From positions 1 through 17,100 of the forward strand of contig CANQZZ010000022.1 of assembly GCA_947628465.1 (NCBI GenBank): 17,100 bases of DNA, given 5' to 3'. Shown piece by piece: positions 7,465 through 15,389 of the stretch. Under the pieces are notes generated by a model. That model worked only from the letters and a program-made list of their open reading frames with translations, did not search any database and had not been told where the DNA came from. Position numbers and translations under genes: made by a program. The first letter of the stretch is position 1. Each line of letters begins with the position of its first letter. Origin of the DNA: an uncultured Clostridia bacterium (GTDB taxonomy: Bacteria; Bacillota_A; Clostridia; TANB77; CAG-508).

Positions 7465-8905
7465 TTATATTTTTACAATTCCACCCATAGAGCTATTTAC
7501 TTGTGCTTCTTCATCTGATAACTCAGCTACTGCTTTTGCTCCTCCTGCTATTACAACAATATCATCTTTTTGTAAGAAATCTTCATCTTTTAAACAATCT
7601 ATTCCAACATATACTAATTTATCAATACTTTCTTGATGAGCAAATAATTTAGGTGTTATATTCCAACATAATCCTAATTGTCTATATGTTCTTTGATTTT
7701 CTGTTATTGCAAATATTGGGCACTCTGGTCCAAAACTAGAAACTGTTCTTGCAGTGTCTCCTGTATTTGTATAAGCAATTATTGCTTTAGCATTAATGTT
7801 TGATGCAGACATGCATACAGAATAGTTCATATTGAAACTGTAATCAAGTTTTTCTAAATCATAATTTCTAGATTTAAATCTTTTCCAATATTTCACAGAG
7901 TTTTCTATAGATAAAGCTACTTTGTTCATAACTTTAACACATTCTACTGGATAATTTCCTGTTGCAGTTTCTCCGAGATAACATTATTGCGCTACTTCCA
8001 TCATAAATGGCATTTGCAATGTCGCTTACTTCTGCTCTTGTTGGTTTTGAATTTGTTATCATAGATTCTAGCATTTGAGTTGCTGTGATTACTGGTTTTC
8101 CTTGGGCATAGGTTTTTTTGATAAATTGTTTTTGATATATTGGAACTTCTTCCATTGGTATTTCTACTCCTAAATCACCTCTTGCAACCATAATTCCATC
8201 TGACACTTTCAATATTTCATCAAAATTATTTATTCCTTCTCTATTTTCTATTTTAGATATAACTTTTATATTTTCTCCACCATTTTCTTTTAGAACTTGT
8301 TTTATTGCAAGTACATCTTGTGGCTTTCTAACAAATGATGCTGCAATATAGTCAAAGCCCGCTGCTATTCCATATTTTATATCATCTATATCTTTTTCAG
8401 TTATGCTTGGTAAGTTTAATGCTAAGTCTGGAACATTTATACTTTTTCTATTTGTTAAGTATCCTCCTTGAATTATTTCGCATATTATGTCTTTATCTTT
8501 AATTTCTCTTACTTTTAATTCTATTGTTCCATCATTTATTAAAATAGTTCTTCCTATTTCTACGTCTTTATATAACTCTTTATATGTTATAGATACTTTA
8601 GTTTCGTCGCCTAACTCATCATTGTTTAATAGGGTAAAAGTCTTTCCATTTTCTAATAGCACTTGTTCTTTATTAAATTTACCTATTCTTATTTCAGGTC
8701 CTTGTGTATCTAAAAGAAGAGGTATCGGCAAACCTAATTCATCTCTTACTTTTTTAAATAAATCAATTCTTTCTGCTTGGTCTTTATAGTTTCCATGCGA
8801 AAAGTTAATTCTTCCTACATTCATTCCTGCTTTCATTAATTCTTTTAATACTTCAGGATTATCTGTTGCAGGTCCTAAAGTACATACTATTTTAGTTTTT
8901 CTCAT
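7465..8905 (-). CDS. pyk: Pyruvate kinase, needs +1 shift at a CGG codon
   Basis: Converts phosphoenolpyruvate and ADP to pyruvate and ATP. With one skipped base the gene encodes 479 residues, the normal size of a short pyruvate kinase. The barrel and active-site motifs are intact: [18 protein letters not shown], the catalytic-Lys region [23 protein letters not shown] and TATQMLESM. Frame 0 reads to AIMLS, then CGG (codon 311), and then becomes nonsense ending at 7934 (323 residues). Skipping the C gives GGA and restores the invariant [13 protein letters not shown]. The C-terminal allosteric domain follows (about 340-479; [14 protein letters not shown]). There is no extra PEP-utiliser domain. 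It is co-transcribed with glgP 27 bases upstream; AAAGGATATGAG serves as the SD. An essential-type glycolytic enzyme with no other decay argues against a pseudogene. Confidence 0.92.
7973..7975 (-). other. In-frame CGG at +1 frame break, site 2 (pyruvate kinase)
   Basis: The context is TTA TCT CGG AGA. In the +1 frame a TAA lies only four codons upstream, and in frame 0 a TAA lies at 7934-7936. The shift must therefore happen in a short window, and homology places it between S and G of LSGETA, at the CGG. Confidence 0.8.
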
Positions 8906-8932
8906 AATTACTCATATCCTTTTCTAATGTAT

Positions 8933-11494
8933 TTATTTAGTTATCCATTTTACTAAGTTTAAATTAGCACTGTCTAATAGCATTTCATGTTTTGGCATTA
9001 CTCTGAATGTATAACCATAATTTCCACCTGTTTTTAGTTCTATTTTTGCATTGTATGTATATACTCTTTCTTCATTGTTGCTGTTTACTAAATTCATTGG
9101 TATGATACTTATATTTTCTATTGTTCCGTTATCTAGTATTTTTCCATAATATACTTGTGCTTCTATATTTTCTACACTTATATTTGGAAGTTTTACATTG
9201 CATGATACTTCTATATTCTTTCCAGCATCCATTGAAATATTATCTAAATTATTATTTTGAGTAATTTCTATATCACTCCAATTTGCATATAATTCTTCTT
9301 TTATTCTGTTATATTCTGTAACTGTATCTAAGTTTTTAAAATAGTTGTTAGTTAAATTGCATAATGGAATATATAATTTACTTGTATATTCTGCAATCAT
9401 TCTTGCCATGCTATAATTTCCACCTGTTGAAATTATGCTGTTTTTCATATATCTTATCCAATCTTTAGATATTCCATTTTCTTTATTGTAATATGTTGGT
9501 ATTATTTTATTTTCTAAAATGTTATAAATGCTGTCACTATCAGCTTTGTCTTGTTCTTCATAAGAATAGTATTCTGCATTTGTTCCTATTGCCCAACCAT
9601 TTTTTTGGTTATATCCTTCTGCCCACCAACCGTCTAAAATACTAAAGTTTACAACACCATTTACAGATGCTTTTTCGCCACTTGTTCCTGATGCTTCCAT
9701 TGGTCTTCTTGGGTTATTTAACCATACATCTACTCCAGAAATTAAATATCTTGCCATTTCCATATTATATCCTTCAAGTAAGAATATTTTTCCTTTGAAT
9801 TGTGGCATCATTGATATTTCATGTATTCTTTTTATTAGATGTTGACCTTCTATATCTTTTGGATGTGCTTTTCCTGCAAATATTAATTGTACTGGTCTTG
9901 ATTCATCATTTAATATTTGTGTTATTCTTTCTAAATCTTCAAATATTAATGTTGCTCTTTTATATGTTGCAAATCTTCTTGCAAATCCTATTGTTAGTGC
10001 ATTTGGATTTAACTTAGAAGTTATTTCTTTTATTTCGTCATAATGCATTCCTATATTTCTTAATCTATTAGTTACGTTTTCTTTTACTAAATTTAATAGT
10101 TTTTCTTTTCTTACTAAATGCTCTTTCCATAATTCTTCATCTGGAATATTATTTATTTTTTCCCATGTTTCATTTTGATGTATTTTATCTTGCCAGAATG
10201 GCATTAAATATTTGTTATATAGTTCTTTAAGATTTGGCGCAAGCCATGTACATGTGTGTACTCCATTTGTTACATAAGTAATTGGAGATTCATTTGCAGC
10301 TATTTCTGGCCAAACTTCATTAAATAATTCTCTTGAAACAGCGCCATGAAGTTTGCTTACTCCGTTTTTCTTTCCTGCTACTTTTAATGCAAGTATTCCC
10401 ATGTTGAATGTTGTTTTATTTTCTTCTTTTGGTTTCATTCCTAATTCTAAAAATTCTTCTTTAGAAATTCCAAGTTTTTTCCAATAATCTTTAAAGTATT
10501 TTTCTACTAGTTCTATTGGGAATATATCATTACCTGCTGGTACTGGTGTATGTGTCGTAAATACTGTTTTTGCTGTAACTATATCTCTTGCTATATTAAA
10601 TGAAACTTTCTTTTCTTCTACTACATTTTTTATTAATTCTAATACTAGGAATGATGAGTGCCCTTCGTTCATGTGATAAATTGTTGGCATAAGTCCTAAC
10701 TCTTTAAGAACAGTTATTCCACCTATTCCTAAGGCTATTTCTTGCTGTATTCTCATCTCTTGGTCTCCACCATAAAGTCTTAATGTTATACCTCTTAATT
10801 CCTCTTTGTTTTCTTCTATGTCTGAGTCTAATAGATATAGATTTACTCTACCTACAGCAATTTTCCATACTTTTAAATATAACTTAAAAGATGGCATTTT
10901 AACATTTATTATTAAATCTTCACCAGTTTCTTTTTTTACAGGTTCTATTGGTAAATTGTTTAGTTCTATATCTTGATATTCACTATCTTGCATACCTAAA
11001 CTATTTATTTTTTGATGGAAATATCCATTTTTATATAGCAGTCCGACTGCAACTAAAGGAAGTCCTAAATCACTTGAAGATTTTAAGTGATCTCCAGAAA
11101 GAATTCCAAGTCCACCTGAATATATTGGAAGGATTTCATCTAATCCATACTCTGCAGAAAAATATGCTATTAAATCATTTTTATTATCAGGATAAGTTTT
11201 GTTAAACCATGTATTTTTGCTTGACATGTATCCTTCAAAATTTTCTACATTTTTATTATATTCTTTTAAAAAGTCGCTATCTTCTGCAATAGCTTCTAGT
11301 TTTTCTTGGTCAACTTGTTTTAAAAACTTTACAGGGTTTTTGCCACATTTTTCCCATAAATCTATATCTATTTTTTTAAACAATTTTAAAAATTCTGTAT
11401 TCCATGACCACCATAGATTGTTTGATATTACAGATAGTTTTTCAATTTTTTTTGGTAATTGTGGATTTACTGTGATTTTATTAAATATGTACAT
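8933..11494 (-). CDS. glgP: Alpha-glucan (glycogen) phosphorylase, GT35
   Basis: 853 residues, of the shorter archaeal/thermophile-like class with an N-terminal DUF3417-type region (LWWSWNTEFLKLFKKID). It releases glucose-1-phosphate from alpha-1,4-glucans using pyridoxal phosphate. Diagnostic segments are YSGGLGILSGDHLKSSSDLG (about 125-145), FTTHTPVPAGND, the MNEGHS motif (HMNEGHSSF), and MEASGTSGEKASVNG, where K608 should carry PLP, followed by FSILDGWWAEGY. The last 100 residues form a beta-rich C-terminal part. The SD AAAGGAGG lies ahead of the ATG, and a strong promoter is 60-90 bases upstream. Followed within 27 bases by pyruvate kinase, linking glycogen breakdown to the lower end of glycolysis. 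A pyridoxal-kinase-type gene lies 2 kb upstream. Confidence 0.95.
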   Translation of the reverse strand: MYIFNKITVNPQLPKKIEKLSVISNNLWWSWNTEFLKLFKKIDIDLWEKCGKNPVKFLKQVDQEKLEAIAEDSDFLKEYNKNVENFEGYMSSKNTWFNKTYPDNKNDLIAYFSAEYGLDEILPIYSGGLGILSGDHLKSSSDLGLPLVAVGLLYKNGYFHQKINSLGMQDSEYQDIELNNLPIEPVKKETGEDLIINVKMPSFKLYLKVWKIAVGRVNLYLLDSDIEENKEELRGITLRLYGGDQEMRIQQEIALGIGGITVLKELGLMPTIYHMNEGHSSFLVLELIKNVVEEKKVSFNIARDIVTAKTVFTTHTPVPAGNDIFPIELVEKYFKDYWKKLGISKEEFLELGMKPKEENKTTFNMGILALKVAGKKNGVSKLHGAVSRELFNEVWPEIAANESPITYVTNGVHTCTWLAPNLKELYNKYLMPFWQDKIHQNETWEKINNIPDEELWKEHLVRKEKLLNLVKENVTNRLRNIGMHYDEIKEITSKLNPNALTIGFARRFATYKRATLIFEDLERITQILNDESRPVQLIFAGKAHPKDIEGQHLIKRIHEISMMPQFKGKIFLLEGYNMEMARYLISGVDVWLNNPRRPMEASGTSGEKASVNGVVNFSILDGWWAEGYNQKNGWAIGTNAEYYSYEEQDKADSDSIYNILENKIIPTYYNKENGISKDWIRYMKNSIISTGGNYSMARMIAEYTSKLYIPLCNLTNNYFKNLDTVTEYNRIKEELYANWSDIEITQNNNLDNISMDAGKNIEVSCNVKLPNISVENIEAQVYYGKILDNGTIENISIIPMNLVNSNNEERVYTYNAKIELKTGGNYGYTFRVMPKHEMLLDSANLNLVKWITK

Positions 11495-11551
11495 ATATAA
11501 TGTACCTCCTTTGTAACTCTAAAAATTTTCCTTTTGTTTTTCAATACATTA

Positions 11552-11580
11552 ATTATCTATTAAAAGCATTTATTTGTCAA
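11552..11580 (-). promoter_or_regulatory. Sigma-A promoter for glgP-pyk
   Basis: TTGACA (11575-11580), a 17-base spacer and GATAAT (11552-11557). The leader is about 50 bases. A perfect 14-bp A/T palindrome (TAATAAATTTATTA, 11591-11604) sits just upstream and overlaps the end of the pantothenate kinase gene; it could be an operator or chance in A/T-rich DNA. No terminator is seen after the upstream gene. Confidence 0.82.
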
Positions 11581-11601
11581 CGCTTAAAAGTAATAAATTT
11601 A

Positions 11602-12399
11602 TTATTTTTCTAATGATTTTATTGCACCAATTATTACTGCAAATTGTGGATTTTCTGGTACTATAAAATTAATATTATGTGTTTTTACTATTTTGTTTAA
11701 AATATCTTTTACTATTGGAATAGTAACTATATTGCCAATTAGAATAACATCTTTATTGTCATCATTTAAGCATGCAAATGCTGTCATCATTCCAATTACT
11801 TCAAATATCATATTTACTATTCCTGTTACTATATCTTCTTTTGAAGCATCCTCTTTTAGTTTTCCAAAATTTGCAAGTGTAAGTTCTGGTAGCAATGTTT
11901 TTATATTTTCATCTGTTAAATCTTTAATCCTTAAATCTATATTGTCTAAATTACCTTTTTTTGCTAAATCAATAATTTCTTCAAATGTTTCTACCTTGGC
12001 AAATTTTCTGCAAAGATTAACTAATGTTCCCGCTCCTACTCCTGTTCCTCCAAGATGCTTAAATTCATTTTTGTTTGCTCTAATTAATGCTGTTCCTGTG
12101 CCTATACTTGCAATGATTGCTTCTTCCTTTTTCCCTAAATATGTTCCACCTTTGCCTATTGCGACAAATTCTTCTACATATTCTTTTGGAACACTATATT
12201 TACTAACATCTATTTTTTTTGCATTAATTCCTGTCAGTACAATTTTATCAATTCCTGTTATTTTATTTTCTGTTATAAATTTTTCTAAAACTGCTTCATA
12301 TTGTTTGCTTTCAGAAATAATATTGCATACAATTTTATCATCTTTATGTTCTATTATTTTAATAGTAGAACTTCCTATATCAATACCTATTATACTCAT
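11602..12399 (-). CDS. coaW: Type II pantothenate kinase
   Basis: 265 residues from the ATG at 12399 (MSIIGIDIG). It is chosen over an upstream ATG at 12438 because AAAGAGG lies five bases before it and the family starts directly with the phosphate-binding beta strand. It phosphorylates pantothenate, the first step of CoA synthesis. ASKHA-fold signs are GIDIGSSTIKI (phosphate 1), ASIGTGTALI (phosphate 2), GGTGVGAGTLVNLCRKF and the late adenosine-binding region VILIGNIVTIPIVKDIL. Type II enzymes are typical of Firmicutes and are usually less feedback-inhibited by CoA. It is 19 bases after galK and probably co-transcribed with it. Confidence 0.88.
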   Translation of the reverse strand: MSIIGIDIGSSTIKIIEHKDDKIVCNIISESKQYEAVLEKFITENKITGIDKIVLTGINAKKIDVSKYSVPKEYVEEFVAIGKGGTYLGKKEEAIIASIGTGTALIRANKNEFKHLGGTGVGAGTLVNLCRKFAKVETFEEIIDLAKKGNLDNIDLRIKDLTDENIKTLLPELTLANFGKLKEDASKEDIVTGIVNMIFEVIGMMTAFACLNDDNKDVILIGNIVTIPIVKDILNKIVKTHNINFIVPENPQFAVIIGAIKSLEK

Positions 12400-12418
12400 T
12401 GTTTCCTCTTTACTTTTA

Positions 12419-13582
12419 TTAAAGTTCTCTTGGTCCATCTCCTATCTCTACTGCATAGAAATCTGCATCGTAACCAATTTTTTCTTTATATGCTTTTCCT
12501 ACATTTTTTATAAATTCGTCTACTTTGTCATTTTTTACAATACTTACAGCGCATCCTCCAAAGCCCGCACCTGTCATTCTTGCTCCTATTACTCCATCTT
12601 GTTTTAGACTCTCTGCGACTAATGTATCTAATTCTTTTCCTGTTACTTCATAATCATCTCTTAATGAATTATGTGATTCTATCATCAATTTTCCTAATAA
12701 ATCTATTTGATTATTTTCTAAGGCTTTTACTGCTTTTATTGTTCTTTGATTTTCATATACAGCATGTTTTGCTCTTTTCTTTCTGTTTTCATCTTTTATT
12801 AAATATTTATTTTCTTCAAATTCTTCTTCTGTAAGTTCTCCAAGTGTTTTTATATTTAGTTTTTCTTGTAATTCTTGCAATGCTTTTTCACATTCTGCTC
12901 TTCTTTCATTATATTTAGAGTCGCCTAGTTCTCTTTTTTTGTTTGTATTCATAATAACTATTTTTGCATCTTCTAGCATTACTTTGGCATATTCATATTG
13001 CAAATTTGCTGTATCCAAAAATATAGCGCAATCTTTTTTTCCATTTGCAATTACAAATTGATCCATTATTCCACAGTTTACTCCTACATACTTGTTTTCT
13101 GCTTTTTGTCCAAGAAGTGCTAATTTAACCATGTCTATATCTAAATTAAATAAATCTTTTAGTACGAATCCTGTTAATACTTCTATCGAAGCAGATGATG
13201 AAAGTCCTGATTCATTTGGTATTGTTCCATAATATAATATGTCAAGACCTGAGTCTATATTATGTCCTTCACTTTTCAATGCCCAAATCATTGCCTTTGG
13301 ATAATTAATCCAGTCTTCTTCTTGTTTATATTTTAAATCATCAATTGTACTTTCTAATACTCCTAATTTTTCAAAATTTATTGAATATAATCTTAATTTT
13401 CTGTCATTTCTTTTTCTTGCTACTGCATATGTACCCATTGTAAGTGCACATGGGAAAACATGTCCACCATTATAGTCAGTATGCTCTCCTATTAAATTTA
13501 CTCTTCCTGGCGCAAAATATACTTTAATGTCTCCTTCATTTCCAAATAATTCTTCGAATTTAACTTTTAATTTTTCTTTCAT
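12419..13582 (-). CDS. galK: Galactokinase
   Basis: 387 residues from the ATG at 13582, preceded by GGAGG; this matches the usual family length. The longer reading from 13645 would translate the SD and a CGG codon inside it, so I reject it. It phosphorylates galactose to galactose-1-phosphate (Leloir pathway). It is a GHMP kinase: the galactokinase signature GRVNLIGEHTDYNGG (about 26-40), the ATP-binding GLSSSASIEV, CGIMDQFV with the catalytic Asp, and the C-terminal MTGAGFGGCAVSIV. galT and galE are not in the window. It has a candidate promoter with a 14-bp palindrome between the -35 and -10, so it may be regulated separately from the upstream genes. Confidence 0.96.
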   Translation of the reverse strand: MKEKLKVKFEELFGNEGDIKVYFAPGRVNLIGEHTDYNGGHVFPCALTMGTYAVARKRNDRKLRLYSINFEKLGVLESTIDDLKYKQEEDWINYPKAMIWALKSEGHNIDSGLDILYYGTIPNESGLSSSASIEVLTGFVLKDLFNLDIDMVKLALLGQKAENKYVGVNCGIMDQFVIANGKKDCAIFLDTANLQYEYAKVMLEDAKIVIMNTNKKRELGDSKYNERRAECEKALQELQEKLNIKTLGELTEEEFEENKYLIKDENRKKRAKHAVYENQRTIKAVKALENNQIDLLGKLMIESHNSLRDDYEVTGKELDTLVAESLKQDGVIGARMTGAGFGGCAVSIVKNDKVDEFIKNVGKAYKEKIGYDADFYAVEIGDGPREL

Positions 13583-13645
13583 AATTATCCTCCGTATAAT
13601 ATAATATTTTATATTATCAAGTAAATAAATTTTTTCCATAGGCAT

Positions 13646-13673
13646 TTTATCATAAAACGTTTTATAAAATCAA
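13646..13673 (-). promoter_or_regulatory. Candidate galK promoter with palindromic operator
   Basis: On the minus strand TTGATT (13668-13673), 16 bases, then GATAAA (13646-13651). The spacer contains the perfect palindrome ATAAAACGTTTTAT (13652-13665). Its AANCGNTT core is what LacI/GalR-family repressors and CcpA recognise, though the flanks lack the TG...CA of a classic cre site. The -35 overlaps the stop codon of the upstream kinase. A second, A/T-only 9-bp hairpin (13596-13617) adjoins the galK SD. Confidence 0.5.
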
Positions 13674-14509
13674 CTATTTCTTTTTATTCTTTCTATTAAG
13701 TATGGTATTTTGTATTCAAAGTTAACTCCATAAGCATCTTCTTTCTTTTCATTATATGTATCAAGTATAGTTTCCCAAACGTAATCTACCGCAATTTTAA
13801 GGCTTTCTTCTACTGTATTATTATTTAAAATTGCTCCTACTAATGTACTAGAAAATACATCTCCTGTTCCATGATATTTAACCGGTATTTTTTCTCTAAA
13901 ATATGAAAAGAATTTTTTGGTTTCTTTGTTGTATGACATAACTCCAAGTTCATTATCTTTAAAACTAACTCCTGTAAGTATTGCGTATTTAGGACCCAAA
14001 GATGAAAGTTCTATTAATATTTCTTTAATTTCTTCTTCTGAATACTTTTCTTTATACTCTCTTTCTAACATATAGCTTGCTTCTGTAAGATTTGGCACAA
14101 CTATATCTGCCTTTTTGCATAATTCTTTCATTTCTAATGCGAATTTTTGATTAAAGCCAGTATATAATTTGCCATTGTCACCCATTACAGGATCTATGAA
14201 TATAAAGTTATTGTCTGTTTTAAATTGTGTAAAAAATTCTTTTAGCATTTCTATTTGCTCAATAGAGCCTAAATAGCCAGTATAAATTGCGTCAAAATCG
14301 ATGTTTTCTTTTTTCCAATGTTTTGCTATTTCTGGGATATCACTGCTTAAATCTCTAAAAGTAAATTCTTTAAACATTGTGTGTGTTGAAAGTACAGCTG
14401 TTGGTATAACTGCAGTTTCTACTCCCATTGCTGATATTATTGGAAGTGCTACAGTAAGTGAGCATTTCCCTACACATGATATATCTTGAATTGTTACTAA
14501 TCTTTTCAT
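13670..14509 (-). CDS. Pyridoxal/pyridoxamine kinase (PfkB/ribokinase superfamily)
   Basis: 279 residues. It should phosphorylate B6 vitamers to pyridoxal/pyridoxamine 5'-phosphate with ATP. The N-terminus QDISCVGKCSLTVALPIISA and the substrate region LSTHTMF are typical of Firmicute enzymes annotated as pyridoxamine kinase, related to PdxK/PdxY. FIDPVMGDNGKLY and VPNLTEA are ribokinase-fold landmarks. The catalytic GTGD motif is present with D217 as the expected base. The SD AAGGAAGA precedes the ATG. It sits between the YwaF-like gene (43 bases upstream) and galK. Substrate preference within the B6 group cannot be told from sequence. Confidence 0.9.
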   Translation of the reverse strand: MKRLVTIQDISCVGKCSLTVALPIISAMGVETAVIPTAVLSTHTMFKEFTFRDLSSDIPEIAKHWKKENIDFDAIYTGYLGSIEQIEMLKEFFTQFKTDNNFIFIDPVMGDNGKLYTGFNQKFALEMKELCKKADIVVPNLTEASYMLEREYKEKYSEEEIKEILIELSSLGPKYAILTGVSFKDNELGVMSYNKETKKFFSYFREKIPVKYHGTGDVFSSTLVGAILNNNTVEESLKIAVDYVWETILDTYNEKKEDAYGVNFEYKIPYLIERIKRNS

Positions 14510-14552
14510 TTTAATCTTCCTTTTTTATATATTAATTTTGCATAATACTTCT

Positions 14553-15353
14553 TTATTTAATTAATGCTATTTCTTCCTTTTTCTTAGTATCTGAATTGTT
14601 TTCTATATTAATGTCTTTAGTGTTTTTATCTCTTACTTTTGTGTAAATTCCATAAACAATATAGAAAGGCAAAATAGCTTGCAGAGCAACCATTACTATT
14701 GGGAACAAATTTCCTGACAAATTATATATTATTTCTATAAAAGTACCAGGATAATTTTGTGATATGAACATTAAATTGCTATTACATATTAAGTTTACTA
14801 TGTATGCTATTATGCTTATTATAACTATTGTTGAAGAATAATATATAATATCTTTCTTTTCAATTTCCACATATTTTGTAATTAACATCAGTAATCCTAT
14901 GTATACCATAGTTCCGTGCAATATAAAGCTATGTATACTTATAAAATGAAATGCAGGATAATTTACAAGAGATGTAAGTGGAATTAGTAAAAATGTTATT
15001 CCTGCTATAATTCCACCTGTTGATAAGAATACATCTCCTGCCCTTTTTAATTTACCTTTACAATATCCACTAAATATTCCTGCATATAATATAAGACTAC
15101 AAAAATATAGTGGTACATATTTATTTACTGCTCTAAATCCGTAATTAACTATATTGAATATGATTTTTATTATCTCCAAAATCCATAAGACAGCTGTACT
15201 TCTTCGAATTATTTTTTTTACTTCATCTTTTTCTATATGAATAGTATGTCTTAAAGCTATTACAATGCAAATTGTTGTTATTGCAAGTAGTATGAAATGT
15301 TCGATTGAAAACATACCACATGGAGTAAGTTCACTAGAATTTTTAAAAAACAT
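14553..15353 (-). CDS. YwaF/TMEM164-like integral membrane protein
   Basis: 266 residues with about seven hydrophobic segments (roughly 16-34, 54-72, 79-97, 107-129, 137-158, 169-190 and 212-236) and a charged C-terminal tail. The pattern resembles the bacterial YwaF family (TIGR02206): a first helix after FSIEHF, then VPLYFCSL, later a helix with ILHGTMVYIG, and a Gly-Asn rich NLSGNLFPIV region. The function of bacterial members is not established; the eukaryotic relative TMEM164 has been linked to lipid acyl transfer, and the Cys and His kept here would be compatible with that. The SD AGGGGGAG lies 8 bases before the ATG. No signal peptide apart from the first helix. Confidence 0.7.
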   Translation of the reverse strand: MFFKNSSELTPCGMFSIEHFILLAITTICIVIALRHTIHIEKDEVKKIIRRSTAVLWILEIIKIIFNIVNYGFRAVNKYVPLYFCSLILYAGIFSGYCKGKLKRAGDVFLSTGGIIAGITFLLIPLTSLVNYPAFHFISIHSFILHGTMVYIGLLMLITKYVEIEKKDIIYYSSTIVIISIIAYIVNLICNSNLMFISQNYPGTFIEIIYNLSGNLFPIVMVALQAILPFYIVYGIYTKVRDKNTKDINIENNSDTKKKEEIALIK

Positions 15354-15389
15354 ATTTTACTCCCCCTTTTGCTACATTTATATATTTTT

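Noticed and set aside
7465..7929. Separate small gene starting at ATG 7929
   Set aside because: It is the C-terminal domain of pyruvate kinase; the +1 frame is homologous well before this ATG ([12 protein letters not shown]).
12400..12438. Longer pantothenate kinase from ATG 12438
   Set aside because: It overlaps the galK end, adds a non-family polar stretch and has no SD; the ATG at 12399 has AAAGAGG.
11693..12607. 304-codon open frame on the plus strand across coaW and galK
   Set aside because: The product is low-complexity, Ile/Ser/Phe-rich and antisense to two well-conserved genes. Other plus-strand frames across pnp, glgP and cotJ are shadows of the same kind.
13596..13617. 9-bp A/T-only hairpin beside the galK SD as a riboswitch or thermosensor
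   Set aside because: It is only A-T pairs in very A/T-rich DNA; it is mentioned with the promoter but not supported as a regulator.
12419..13645. Longer galactokinase from ATG 13645
   Set aside because: It would translate the promoter-proximal leader and the SD and give 21 non-family residues; the ATG at 13582 has GGAGG and fits the family length.
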